DNA of 64,000 bases, from NCBI GenBank assembly GCA_020723485.1, contig DYIU01000003.1, positions 1 through 64,000 of the forward strand, in the 5' to 3' direction. Each line of letters opens with the position of its first letter. The stretch's first letter is position 1. Source of the DNA: Acidimicrobium ferrooxidans. GTDB lineage: Bacteria; Actinomycetota; Geothermincolia; Fen-727; Anoxymicrobiaceae. The notes under the pieces were generated by a model. That model did no database searches, was not told where the DNA came from, and saw only the letters and a list, made by a program, of their open reading frames with translations. This document shows positions 24,082 to 32,767 of this stretch, piece by piece. A program made the translations under genes and the position numbers.

Positions 24082-26154
24082 ATGAGATACACGCGCCCGC
24101 CGTCGTCCGGTCACGCCTTCCATAACGGCCTTCCGCGCCTGGTGGCGCTCATGGCGGCCGTCGTGCTGACGTGCCTCCTGGCAGCCCCGGCGCTGGCGGC
24201 CGGCGCCGCGGGTCCCGAGCCCCCGGAAGGCCTGGAGGTGTTCCCCCGCCAGGAGGACCTCGGCCTGCGTATCACCATCTCCTGGAACCACAGGCCAGGG
24301 TGCGCGGGATACAGGGTCTACCGCTCCGGCGACCCCGACGGGCCTTACGAGCTCATCGGCGGCCTTTCCGCCGAGTCCATGGAGGAGTTCCCCTTCTTCC
24401 TGGACGACGGAGCCGCCGGGGGCTGCACGTATTTCTACAGGGTCTCGGCCCTCGACTCCGCGTGGCAGGAGGGGCCGCGGAGCGCGCCGGTCGAAGCGCG
24501 GGCGAGAAAGGTGCGCCGCGCTGACGCCGTCAGCAAGAACATACTCGTATCGCTCGCGGACCAGCGCGCCTACTTCTTCGAGAGCGGCGTCATCGTCAAT
24601 ATCCTCAGGTGCAGCACGGGGACGGGCGGAACCCCCACCGGCAACTACAGGATACTCGCCCACCGGGGAACGGTGAGCGGCTGCAACTACTGGATGGACT
24701 GGAGACCCAACTACGGTATGCACTCCTGGCCGAGCTACCTCGGCGCCTACGAGGAGAACCTCGGGGTTCGCCCGTGCTCTCACGGGTGCATAAGGCTTCA
24801 CCCGCTGGAAGCCTACTGGCCTTACCAGTGGGCGCCCGACGGCACCCCCCTGACCATCATCCCAGGCTCTTACGGCAGGCTGCCGCTGAAGGGCGCGAGC
24901 TGCACGGCGGGCGCGCCGGCGCTCTCGGAGACGTGGCATTTTCCCGAGGGATACGTCGACGCGGAGTTCATAGAGTACCTGACGTTCTTCAACCCGGGTG
25001 CCGACCCGGTGAACGCGAAGACGACGTATTTCCCGGAGGGGCACGACCCGCTCACCGAGACTTACAACCTTCCCCCCGGGAGCAGGAGGACGATCTCGGT
25101 GAACGGCGTAACGGGCATGCCGTTCTCCTACGGGCACTCCATCACCGTCGAGGCCGACGGGCCCGTGGCGGTGCAGCAGTCTGAGTACTACAACATGGCC
25201 AACCGGCGCGGCGGGCACTCCACTCTGGGCGCGACCCGGCCGTCTCGGACGTGGCTCTTCGCCGAGGGGTACACCGGGAAGTTCTTCAGCACCTACCTGG
25301 TCCTGTCCAATCCGGACGACAGGACGGCGAGGTGCCACGTCACCTACTTCGTGGCCGGCGAAAACTCCTACTTCCACGATTTCACGATGCCGCCTCACAG
25401 CCGGGGGACCACGCTGGTCAACGGCCTCCCGGGGCTCAACGGGAAAGAGGTCACGATGAGGGTCGACTCCAGCGTCCCCCTCGTGGCCGAGCGCGTCGTC
25501 TACTTCGACTGGACAGGCAACCCCAACTACGTGAACGGCGGCGACGCGGCGATCGGCGTCACGGCCGGTTCGAAGACGTGGTACCTGGCAGAGGGCTGCA
25601 CTGGTCATTACTTCGACGAGTACATCCTCGTCCTCAACCCGACCGGCGAGGCCGCGTCGGTGGCCCTCGAGTTCTGCACGTCGAGCGGTCCGTACGTCCA
25701 TCGCATCACCGTACCTGCCTACGCCCGGTCGACGGTGGCGGTGGACTCGATCCTCTCCAACGCGGACACCGGGGCTATTATTACGTCCGACAGGGACGTC
25801 GTGGTGGAGCGTGCGATGTACTACGCGAGGGACTCGAGGCGCGGGGGCCACGCGGCCGTCGCCGTGGACGAGCCGTCCAAGGACTGGTACTTCGCCGAAG
25901 GTTACACCGGCGGTACGTTCGACGAGTACATCGCCGTGATGAACCCGGGCGTCGATCCCGTGACGGTGAACTTCCTGTTCCACCTGGAGAACGGGGCAGA
26001 CGTGGGAGCCACCTTCGGGATCGCCCCCAAGAGCAGGTTCACGCTCCACGCGGACGCCGTCGCGGGAGTCGAGTGGACCGCCAGCGCCCTCGAGGTCCAC
26101 GCGGACAGGCCCGTGGTCGCCGAGCAGGCGCACTATTTCTGTATCCCACGTTGA
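24082..26154 (+). CDS. Secreted L,D-transpeptidase with four WYLAEG-type repeats
   Basis: This is a 690-residue exported protein. A signal peptide ends near residue 41 (LLAAPALAAGAA). A fibronectin-like domain occupies about 48-140. A YkuD L,D-transpeptidase domain follows at about 150-262 with H214 and the catalytic motif SHGCIRLH (C236). The rest consists of four repeats of about 105 residues beginning TWHFPEGYVD, TWLFAEGYTG, TWYLAEGCTG and DWYFAEGYTG, each ending near a YY or YF motif. The repeats also occur in the protein at 40214. L,D-transpeptidases make 3-3 peptidoglycan cross-links or attach proteins, so this may tether the repeat array to the wall. RBS GGAG precedes the ATG. Confidence 0.85.
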   Translation: MRYTRPPSSGHAFHNGLPRLVALMAAVVLTCLLAAPALAAGAAGPEPPEGLEVFPRQEDLGLRITISWNHRPGCAGYRVYRSGDPDGPYELIGGLSAESMEEFPFFLDDGAAGGCTYFYRVSALDSAWQEGPRSAPVEARARKVRRADAVSKNILVSLADQRAYFFESGVIVNILRCSTGTGGTPTGNYRILAHRGTVSGCNYWMDWRPNYGMHSWPSYLGAYEENLGVRPCSHGCIRLHPLEAYWPYQWAPDGTPLTIIPGSYGRLPLKGASCTAGAPALSETWHFPEGYVDAEFIEYLTFFNPGADPVNAKTTYFPEGHDPLTETYNLPPGSRRTISVNGVTGMPFSYGHSITVEADGPVAVQQSEYYNMANRRGGHSTLGATRPSRTWLFAEGYTGKFFSTYLVLSNPDDRTARCHVTYFVAGENSYFHDFTMPPHSRGTTLVNGLPGLNGKEVTMRVDSSVPLVAERVVYFDWTGNPNYVNGGDAAIGVTAGSKTWYLAEGCTGHYFDEYILVLNPTGEAASVALEFCTSSGPYVHRITVPAYARSTVAVDSILSNADTGAIITSDRDVVVERAMYYARDSRRGGHAAVAVDEPSKDWYFAEGYTGGTFDEYIAVMNPGVDPVTVNFLFHLENGADVGATFGIAPKSRFTLHADAVAGVEWTASALEVHADRPVVAEQAHYFCIPR

Positions 26155-26243
26155 GGGTCGATGTCTGATACTCCCCGTGAGTAAGCCGGGCTGGCGCCCG
26201 GGGCCCACTGCAGGTAGACGGCACATGTGGAGGTTGCGCGCGT

Positions 26244-27329
26244 ATGGAATGCAGTTTCTGCGGAGAAGAGATATCAGAGGGTGCGCTCGCGTGCCCGCGC
26301 TGCGGCAGCCCCGCTCCGAAACAGCCTGCGACCGGACAGCAGTCGTCCGGCGCAGCCGTCCCTCCCCCGCCCGGCGACACGCCTGTGAGAAACGCCGCGT
26401 CTCCCCCCTGGGAACAGCCCGCGCCGCCGGTGCCCCCAGGGGTGCCTCCGGCGCCTGAGGCCCCACCACCTCAGCCGGCGGTTCCACCCTGGGAACAGCC
26501 GGCCCCCCCTCCGGCAGGGGCTCCCCAATGGGATTCAACTGCGCCACAGGCCGCGCCTCCGGGGACGGCGGACGCGCCTCTGGCAAGACAGGAGGAGGAC
26601 TTCATAGCGCTGGCGGAGGAGATGGTCTCCGCTGACCGGCTCGAGGGCCCACCGCGAGATGACACTCCCACGCCGGCCGGGGTGGTAGACCCGGGGGTGC
26701 CCGATGAAAGGGTGGTCCTCGACGGAACCCTGACGGGCGGCTTCAAGGGCGAGACCTCAGGGGGGGCCTCGGTCGCGGGTGCCGGGGCGCAGACCGCGGA
26801 CGACCCGTTCGGGCTCAACATCACCGAGACCGCGCCCCCTGTCGCGGCCGAGGCCGCCGAGGGCAGGCGCTTCAACTTCAGGAGCTGGTGGAACGTCCTC
26901 ATGATGTTCGTCGCCCTGCTCGTGGCCGGAGCGGTCGCGTTCGTCGGCCTGTACTTCGGTTTCCTTCGCGAGAAGAGCCTCTCCCCCAAGGAGCCGGTCG
27001 CCGCGGTCCAGGAGTACGTGCGCCAGGTGGTGTCGGGTGACACGTCGATGCTCAGCAAGGTCTCGGTCCCGGGCTCCGTCTACCAGTCTGAGATAGCGAA
27101 CGCCCTCAAACCTTACGAGAAGCAGGGTGTCATCTCGGTGAAGGAGTTCGACGCTGAGACCACGAGCATGAACGACACGGCCGCCGCCGTGGCCATCAGA
27201 AAGCTGGTCGTCGAGATACTGACCACCGGGGACACCACCGAACGCGTGGACCTGCTCGCCGTTCAGCCGCCGCTTCGGAACACGGTGAACCTCGTGAGGC
27301 AGAACGAGAAGTGGCTCGTCAGCAACTGA
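26244..27329 (+). CDS. Zinc-ribbon membrane protein of unknown function
   Basis: This 361-residue protein starts with a zinc ribbon (C3, C6, C17, C20: CSFCGEEI...CPRCG). A long Pro/Ala-rich linker with repeated PPWEQPAPP units runs to about 100. A charged region follows, then one membrane helix at about 215-238 (WWNVLMMFVALLVAGAVAFV) and a C-terminal domain of about 120 residues. That domain carries VAAVQEYVRQVVSGDTSML, similar in feel to small extracytoplasmic lipoprotein-like domains. GGAGG lies 10 bases before the ATG. Nothing identifies a substrate. Its position between a wall enzyme and a FecR-like sensor suggests an envelope role. Confidence 0.72.
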   Translation: MECSFCGEEISEGALACPRCGSPAPKQPATGQQSSGAAVPPPPGDTPVRNAASPPWEQPAPPVPPGVPPAPEAPPPQPAVPPWEQPAPPPAGAPQWDSTAPQAAPPGTADAPLARQEEDFIALAEEMVSADRLEGPPRDDTPTPAGVVDPGVPDERVVLDGTLTGGFKGETSGGASVAGAGAQTADDPFGLNITETAPPVAAEAAEGRRFNFRSWWNVLMMFVALLVAGAVAFVGLYFGFLREKSLSPKEPVAAVQEYVRQVVSGDTSMLSKVSVPGSVYQSEIANALKPYEKQGVISVKEFDAETTSMNDTAAAVAIRKLVVEILTTGDTTERVDLLAVQPPLRNTVNLVRQNEKWLVSN

Positions 27330-27356
27330 CCTGACCGCATCGCGGCCGCGGACCTT

Positions 27357-28868
27357 TCAGGGCTTGACCTCGAGGGTCACCGGCCTCGAGTAGGCCATGA
27401 CCGTCCCGTTCACCACCAGGCCCACCCTGTAGGTGTATGCATGTCCTCCCGCCACCGAGTTGTCCACGAAGGTGAAGAACACGTTACCCGATTCGAACCT
27501 CCTGCTGGTGGAGCTTCCCGCAGGTGTCGCCGAGCCGCCGGGTGCCCTCTCCACGACCCGCTCCAGGACAAAGCCCGTGAACCGGGACGCCCCGGCGACG
27601 CTCCACTCGAGGGAGACTCCCCCGGGATGTGACGTCCCGCTCAGGCTGATGGAGACAGGCTCCGGCCTGGAGGCCGGCTTTTCGAACGAGATGACGAGGG
27701 TGTTGCTGTAAGCCGTCAGCTCGCCGGACGGGCCCAGCGCCGCAAGGCGGTACTGGTAGGTCCGGCCATTCTCGGCGCTGTCGTCCGTGGCCGAACTGAT
27801 AGAGGCATCCGTGTAGCGCGCGATCTCGTCATCGGGGAAGACCGGTTCCGAGACCTCCGCTCTCAGCAGGACCAGGCTGCCGTACTCCAGGTCATCGGCC
27901 ATTGTCCATTCCAGGTCGGCTCCGCTCTCGGACGCCGCTCCAGCAAGGGTGATCGGATAATCCTCGGTACCCTCTTCGGCTTCCTGACCCTCCTCGGCTA
28001 TTGATACGTCGAGCTTTTCGTATATGCCGGAGGAATATCCCTCCTCGACGTCTTTCCTGACGCTGTCGCACAGCCTGCTTTCCGCGAGGCGCTCGCGGGA
28101 GACCGGGCGCTTGACCGCCTTCCTGGCCTCCTCCATCGACACCACCATCACCTCGCCCTCAGCGACCTTGATCGGCTCGTGCTCGCTTATCTCAACCTCG
28201 ACCGCGCTCTCGACCGTGAGTATCTCCAGGTCACCGGTCTTCCTGTTCTCAACATTGAACGCCGTCCCGAGCGCGCGGGAGGTAACGTCGCTGTTAGACA
28301 CCGTGTAACGGGTTCCCGGGCGTACCCTGTGGTACGTGCCGCCCGAGACGTGGACCACGGATACGGAGCCGTCCTCTACTCCCTTTATCACCGCTTCGCT
28401 GTCGTCGGTCACCCTCATGATGCTCCGGTCCGGGAAGACCACGGAAACTGTGGAAGCTTCGCCTGTCCTCACCCTGGAGCCGGCGGCCAGCTTCCTGTCG
28501 CCGGTCGCGGAGCGCCAACCGCCGCTGGGGTTCATGACGTCGACCTGTCCACGTACCGATTCCAGCCGCGCGAACGTAGTTGGAGCCGAGGAGCCCGAAC
28601 CCCGGTAGAGCGGTACGAGCACCGCCAGCGCGATGATCGCCGCCATGACGAGCGCGCCCGCTCCGACGACCGCGGGCCTGAGGCGGGGCCTTGCTCGGCG
28701 GCGGCTCCTCCTCGCGCTCCTCCGGGCTTCCATTGCCCGCGCCATGAAGCGGTCACGGGCATCAGCGCTCATCGGCTCGTCCGGGGGCAGGAGCGAACGT
28801 ATCGCCTCGGCCACCGGGTGGCCCTCGTCGAATCCCTCGTCTATGGTCTGCCTTCTTCTCCGGTTCAT
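27357..28868 (-). CDS. FecR-like transmembrane sensor with two fibronectin-like domains
   Basis: This 503-residue protein has the same architecture as the one at 698. Its N terminus is cytoplasmic and Arg-rich, with a membrane helix at about 66-88 (VVGAGALVMAAIIALAVLVP). A FecR domain spans about 95-225 (GDRKLAAGSRVRTGEASTVS; SRALGTAFNVENRKTGDLEI). A charged Glu-rich linker leads to two fibronectin-like domains (about 305-395 and 402-500) ending TYQYRLAALG and AYTYRVGLVV. Its ATG overlaps the TGA of the sigma gene (ATGA). The linker sequence is quite different from the Ser/Gln/Pro linker of the first copy. It is probably a signalling partner of that sigma factor. Confidence 0.8.
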   Translation of the reverse strand: MNRRRRQTIDEGFDEGHPVAEAIRSLLPPDEPMSADARDRFMARAMEARRSARRSRRRARPRLRPAVVGAGALVMAAIIALAVLVPLYRGSGSSAPTTFARLESVRGQVDVMNPSGGWRSATGDRKLAAGSRVRTGEASTVSVVFPDRSIMRVTDDSEAVIKGVEDGSVSVVHVSGGTYHRVRPGTRYTVSNSDVTSRALGTAFNVENRKTGDLEILTVESAVEVEISEHEPIKVAEGEVMVVSMEEARKAVKRPVSRERLAESRLCDSVRKDVEEGYSSGIYEKLDVSIAEEGQEAEEGTEDYPITLAGAASESGADLEWTMADDLEYGSLVLLRAEVSEPVFPDDEIARYTDASISSATDDSAENGRTYQYRLAALGPSGELTAYSNTLVISFEKPASRPEPVSISLSGTSHPGGVSLEWSVAGASRFTGFVLERVVERAPGGSATPAGSSTSRRFESGNVFFTFVDNSVAGGHAYTYRVGLVVNGTVMAYSRPVTLEVKP

Positions 28869-29485
28869 AGCAGCTCTTCCAGCGGTCCGCCGCGAGAACG
28901 CGAGCGGAGCTCCTCCAGTCCCCGCAGCACCCTCTTTGACGCGGCGCTCTCGGTGATGCCGAGCGTCTCTGCCACCTCTCCGACGCGCATGTCCGCGAAG
29001 TACCTGAGGGTCACCGCCTCCCGGTACTTGGCGGGCAGCTGCTCCAGGAGGTCCAGCAGCGCGATGTGCAGGTCCATCCGCTCGAGATCGGAGATGCCCT
29101 CCCGCCTTCCGGCGACGTCGCCGTCTTCCAGCGGGGCCTCCTTCTTCCTGGACCTGCTCCTGTAGAAGTCGGTCACGCAGTTCATCGCTATGCGGTAGAT
29201 CCAGGTGGAGAAGGACGCCTTCGACTCGTCGAAGGTGTCAAGCTTCAGGATCACCTTCTCAAAGACGACCGAGGTTAGGTCTTCGGCGTCCTCGACCCGT
29301 CCTACCCTTTTCAAGATGAAGCTGTAGATGCGTGGGGCGTAGTGGCCGCAGAGCTCCTCGAGGGCTTCCGTCGAGTCGAGCGCCTCACTGACCCTGGAAT
29401 CGGGAAAACCGGCGCGGCCTTCGACGACCCTCAATGGACCCGTCCGCATCCTCTTCTTCGGTTGTTGTATACGCTCGTCGGCCAT
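28865..29485 (-). CDS. ECF-family sigma factor
   Basis: This sigma factor of 206 residues has region 2 at about 55-120 (CGHYAPRIYSFILKRVG, AEDLTSVVFEKVILKLDTF, STWIYRIAMNCVTDFYRSR) and region 4 near the C terminus (VGEVAETLGITESAASKRV). The open frame extends to 29800, but that part is low-complexity Arg/Ala/Gly. The ATG at 29485 (MADERIQQ) is the sensible start and leaves a divergent intergenic region to the hydrolase gene. It pairs with the FecR-like gene through an ATGA overlap, exactly as at the left end of the window. Confidence 0.87.
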   Translation of the reverse strand: MADERIQQPKKRMRTGPLRVVEGRAGFPDSRVSEALDSTEALEELCGHYAPRIYSFILKRVGRVEDAEDLTSVVFEKVILKLDTFDESKASFSTWIYRIAMNCVTDFYRSRSRKKEAPLEDGDVAGRREGISDLERMDLHIALLDLLEQLPAKYREAVTLRYFADMRVGEVAETLGITESAASKRVLRGLEELRSRSRGGPLEELL

Positions 29486-29595
29486 CAAACCGCCCAGCCG
29501 TGATACGCCGCTCGTGCCGGCCTTCTCTCCCACACGCCCGCTTAATGAGTATACTAGCTGAAGACGGGGCCGTCGGCGTTTCGAGGAGTCGGGTG

Positions 29596-30363
29596 ATGGA
29601 CGAGGAGAGCCTGGCAAGCCTGCTTTACTACCCCGAGCGCCTGCCCCTCGAGATGCCGCCGCCCAGGTGGGCGCCCGGCGCAGAGGAGGTCTGGATGCGG
29701 ACCGACGACGGTACGCGCATCCACGGGTTGTGGTGGCCTGGACCGGCCGACCGCCCCGCGGTCCTGTTCCTGCACGGCAACGCCCAGGAAGTGTACTCAT
29801 GGTCGCTCGTGCATGAGGACCTGGCGGCCCTCGAATGTCGCCTCCTCCTCATCGATTACCACGGTTACGGCAAGAGCGAGGGGACTCCCCACGAGCAGGG
29901 GCTCTACTCGGATGGGCGCGCCGCGCTCTCCTGGCTCGCCGGCAACGGTGTCCCGCCCTCGAGCACCGTGGTCTTCGGCAAATCGCTGGGAGGCGCGGTT
30001 GCCTGCGAGATATCCAGGGGCCTCGACCTGATGGGCCTCGTGCTCGAATCCACGTTCAGGTCGCTCGCGTCCGTCGCGCGCCAGCTGTTCCCGTTCGCCC
30101 ACCAGTGGATGCCGGACATGGAGGTGTACGACTCGATCGGCAAGCTTCCCGAGATCCACTGCCCGGTCCTGGTCATACACGGTGAGGGCGACATGCTCAT
30201 TCCCGTCGAGGAGGGCCTCGGGCTCTTCGAGGCCGCGAACGAGCCCAGGGAGCTCTACGTAGTCGAAGGCGCCGGCCACAACGACGTCTCGCTCTTCGCC
30301 GGACGGAGGTACGGTGCTTTCATACGTGCCTGGCTCGACGCGGCGGGCGGCAAAGCCTCGTAG
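29596..30363 (+). CDS. Alpha/beta hydrolase
   Basis: This 255-residue serine hydrolase of the alpha/beta fold has the oxyanion region VLFLHGNAQEVYSW, the strand LLLIDYHGYGKSEGTP, and the nucleophile elbow FGKSLGGAVA at about 132-141. The acid lies in VIHGEGDMLIP and the catalytic His in GAGHNDVS near 232. This matches the group of the eukaryotic ABHD13/BEM46-like esterases and many bacterial hydrolases of unknown substrate. The ATG at 29596 with GGAG is preferred over an ATG at 29545 that lies in a TATACT-containing promoter-like stretch. Confidence 0.82.
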   Translation: MDEESLASLLYYPERLPLEMPPPRWAPGAEEVWMRTDDGTRIHGLWWPGPADRPAVLFLHGNAQEVYSWSLVHEDLAALECRLLLIDYHGYGKSEGTPHEQGLYSDGRAALSWLAGNGVPPSSTVVFGKSLGGAVACEISRGLDLMGLVLESTFRSLASVARQLFPFAHQWMPDMEVYDSIGKLPEIHCPVLVIHGEGDMLIPVEEGLGLFEAANEPRELYVVEGAGHNDVSLFAGRRYGAFIRAWLDAAGGKAS

Positions 30364-30455
30364 CTCGCTTTACAATCCGCTGTACAGCAAGTATATTGAG
30401 ACTCACTGGTCATTAGGGCTATCCATATTAGCGACGCCGGTCAGGAGTGGCCCGG

Positions 30456-31280
30456 TTGAAGGTGCTGGCGCTGTACGAATCCATAACCGGCAACACTGCA
30501 TTCGCGGTGGAAGCCGTGAGGCTCGTGGTCGAAGGCCTCGGGCACGAGTGCACTGTTGCGCGGTACTCGAAGACCTCACCACGCGACCTCGCCGGGCAGG
30601 ACCTCTACTGCTTCGCCACCCCCGTGATGAGCTTCGCTCCGCTGGCCCCCGTCTGGAGGTTCCTCGGCCGGACGGCTGACGCCGGTGGCGCTCCCGCCTT
30701 CTTCGTGACCACCTGCGGAGGCTGGCCGGGCGCGGCGCACTCCCTGCTGGGATACAGGCTCCGTACCAGGGGATTCAGGGTGCTCGGCGACCATTACATG
30801 ACCTGCGCTGACAGCTGGCCGGTGTCACGCACTGCCTTCCGCCGGCTGTACGGCCGCCTCGACCTGCCGGGGCGGGCCTCCCTGTTGAAGCTCGCTGACT
30901 TCACCGGGGAGATGTGCGGGAGGGCGGAACGCCTGCACGTGGGTGCGCACGTCGAGTTGCCCCGGTACAGGCCGCGCCCCACTCTGACGCTCCCCCTCGC
31001 GCTCAACGCCCTCGGCGGAGGGCTTCGCCGCTCGTTCGGCAGGCGCACGGTCGACGCCGCCTCGTGCAACCGCTGCGGCCTTTGCGTGAAAGCGTGCCCG
31101 GTCTCCGCGGTCACACTCGAGGATGTCCCGGTCTTCTCCAGGTACTGCATAGGGTGCTGGGGATGCTTCAACGCTTGCCCGGAATCGGCGATAAGGTCCA
31201 GCCTGGCCGCCGCCTCGAGCCGCTATGCCGGTATCGCCGACGTGAAAGGCAGGCTGAGAGAGGCGGGCCTTCTCCCGTAG
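30456..31280 (+). CDS. Flavodoxin-ferredoxin fusion protein (EFR1-like)
   Basis: This 274-residue electron carrier has a flavodoxin-like domain with ALYESITGNTAFAVEAV at the start (FMN phosphate loop) and FFVTTCGGWPGAAHSLLGY. A C-terminal double [4Fe-4S] ferredoxin with CNRCGLCVKACP and CIGCWGCFNACP follows. This arrangement is the EFR1 ferredoxin family of anaerobes. I chose TTG 30456, eight bases after AGGAG, because a GTG at 30447 falls inside that ribosome site. Partners are not apparent. Confidence 0.83.
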   Translation: MKVLALYESITGNTAFAVEAVRLVVEGLGHECTVARYSKTSPRDLAGQDLYCFATPVMSFAPLAPVWRFLGRTADAGGAPAFFVTTCGGWPGAAHSLLGYRLRTRGFRVLGDHYMTCADSWPVSRTAFRRLYGRLDLPGRASLLKLADFTGEMCGRAERLHVGAHVELPRYRPRPTLTLPLALNALGGGLRRSFGRRTVDAASCNRCGLCVKACPVSAVTLEDVPVFSRYCIGCWGCFNACPESAIRSSLAAASSRYAGIADVKGRLREAGLLP

Positions 31281-31313
31281 AGCGACAAGGCATTCATCGG
31301 CCGGGAGCCGGCG

Positions 31314-31682
31314 CTACGCGTCTGCTGTCAGCCGCGGAACGGGGACGCCGCACAGGAACCTGAAGGGCTCGTTACCAGCGTTCCTGTACTGGTGCCTGAC
31401 GCCCGGCGGGACGAAGACGACGTCGCCTTCAGAGAGCGGGTGCCAGTCCCCGTCGATCATCACCTCTCCAGAGCCGCTGAAGATGAAGTTCTCGTGTTCG
31501 TTCGCGTGCGCGTGGTCCGGCGTGCTGCCACCCGGCGCGATCTCGAGCATGCGGAGGTTGTAGAACGGAGCGCCGTCGAATTCCTCGTCTATCATCCTGC
31601 GGATGGTCACCCCGGGGGCTTCGTCGCCGAACGTCACGGCTTCGATGTCCTCGTAGCGCGCCACCTTCCACCTGGGCTCCAT
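31314..31682 (-). CDS. Cupin-domain protein
   Basis: This 122-residue single-domain cupin has the two metal-binding motifs in order: DHAHANEHENFIFSGSG at about 53-69 and GDVVFVPPGVRHQYRN at about 84-99. The four ligands would be His, His, Glu and His. Such small cupins can be isomerases, dioxygenases or sensors. The ATG at 31682 follows AAAGGTGAAAG and a TATAAT box at 31732. It is divergent from the metal transporter gene. I cannot assign a substrate. Confidence 0.82.
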   Translation of the reverse strand: MEPRWKVARYEDIEAVTFGDEAPGVTIRRMIDEEFDGAPFYNLRMLEIAPGGSTPDHAHANEHENFIFSGSGEVMIDGDWHPLSEGDVVFVPPGVRHQYRNAGNEPFRFLCGVPVPRLTADA

Positions 31683-31731
31683 GTCTTTCACCTTTCGCTT
31701 TGACGGACTCGCGTCAGGTCCCCGCGCGTCA

Positions 31732-31783
31732 ATTATAAACGAGCGCCAACCAGGAATGGGGCCGGTGCCGTTCAAGCTATAAT
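31732..31783. promoter_or_regulatory. Divergent -10 boxes for the cupin and CDF genes
   Basis: TATAAT occurs on the minus strand at 31732-31737 (towards the cupin gene) and on the plus strand at 31778-31783 (towards the CDF gene). The -35 boxes are not recognisable in either direction, which may mean activator-dependent expression. Confidence 0.4.
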
Positions 31784-31819
31784 AGGCGCATAGTCGGCAT
31801 CCGAGGAGGGACGCCCGGC

Positions 31820-32767
31820 GTGGCGCCGGGGACGTTCATGGCAGGCGAAAGAACCCATAAGAGCGACGAGCATTACCGCTCCACAAAGCGCAGGCTCTGG
31901 CTGGGGATAATCCTCGGCCTGGTCCTGGTAGCTGCCGAGGCCGTCTTCGGCATCATCACCGGCAGCCTCGCCCTTTTGACCGACGCCGCTCACAACACGG
32001 CGGACATACTCGCGGTGGGGCTTTCCCTGTTCGCCGTCTACATGATGGCGCGGGAGCCAACCGAGCGCCGGACCTACGGCTTCGGACGAGTCGGGATATT
32101 GACGGCGCTCGCCAACTCCGTGGGCCTCGTGGTCCTTGCCTGCATACTCGGCTACGAGGCGGTGCGCCGCCTCCAGCACGTGGAGCCTGTGAGTGGTTAC
32201 GCCGTATTCGTCGTCGCCCTGGTGGCGCTGGTCATAAACACCGTTGTCGCGCTGACGCTCTTCTCACACCGCCACGACCTCAACGTGAAGAGCGCGTTCC
32301 TCCACATGGTTATGGACGCGGCCGTGTCGCTCGGAGTGCTTGCGGCCGGGATAGTGATAATACTCACTGACTGGTATTACGCGGACCCCGTAGCAGCCCT
32401 GCTCATCAGCGTCTTCATCGTCTACGCGGCGTGGGGCATCATCAAGGAGGCCACGGACGTCCTCCTCGAATCTGTGCCGCGGGGCATTGACGCTTCGGCG
32501 GTCCAGGCCGCGGTGGAATCAATCCCGGGCGTGGAGGCCGTCCACCACCTGCACATATGGGAGCTGGGCTCCGGCGTCTACGCCATGAGCGGGCACGTGG
32601 AGGTCGAGGACCAGCGGGTCAGCCAGTGCTCGGGGATGATGGAAGAGATCGATCGGATGCTCAAGGACGAGTTCAACATAATCCACCCCACCATCCAGAT
32701 AGAATGCGCGACCGCCTGCCCCACAGCGCCGCCGGCTCCGGCCCCGGAGGAGGACGGCAGCGGGTGA
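31820..32767 (+). CDS. Cation diffusion facilitator family metal transporter
   Basis: This 315-residue inner membrane metal/proton antiporter exports divalent metals such as zinc. Six membrane helices are visible, with the metal site pairs in LTDAAHNTADILA (helix 2) and FLHMVMDAAVSLGV (helix 5). A C-terminal cytoplasmic domain carries AVHHLHIWELGSGVYAMSGHV. The C terminus ends with a cysteine pair (IECATACPTAP) and a Pro tail. The GTG at 31820 lies 10 bases after GGAGG; ATG 31838 is the alternative. It overlaps the following iron-sulfur gene by GTGA, so the two are coupled. Confidence 0.88.
   Translation: MAPGTFMAGERTHKSDEHYRSTKRRLWLGIILGLVLVAAEAVFGIITGSLALLTDAAHNTADILAVGLSLFAVYMMAREPTERRTYGFGRVGILTALANSVGLVVLACILGYEAVRRLQHVEPVSGYAVFVVALVALVINTVVALTLFSHRHDLNVKSAFLHMVMDAAVSLGVLAAGIVIILTDWYYADPVAALLISVFIVYAAWGIIKEATDVLLESVPRGIDASAVQAAVESIPGVEAVHHLHIWELGSGVYAMSGHVEVEDQRVSQCSGMMEEIDRMLKDEFNIIHPTIQIECATACPTAPPAPAPEEDGSG

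Noticed and set aside
23593-26586. A 997-codon open frame on the minus strand, the longest in the window
   Set aside because: It runs antisense to the L,D-transpeptidase gene and overlaps the metallo-hydrolase gene in another frame. It has no recognisable domain and reads as repeated Arg, Val and Gly from GC bias. The real genes on the other frames have clear families and ribosome sites.
29500-29800. N-terminal extension of the sigma factor to 29800
   Set aside because: The added 105 residues are Arg/Gly/Ala low-complexity and overlap the divergent hydrolase gene. The sigma fold begins after the ATG at 29485.
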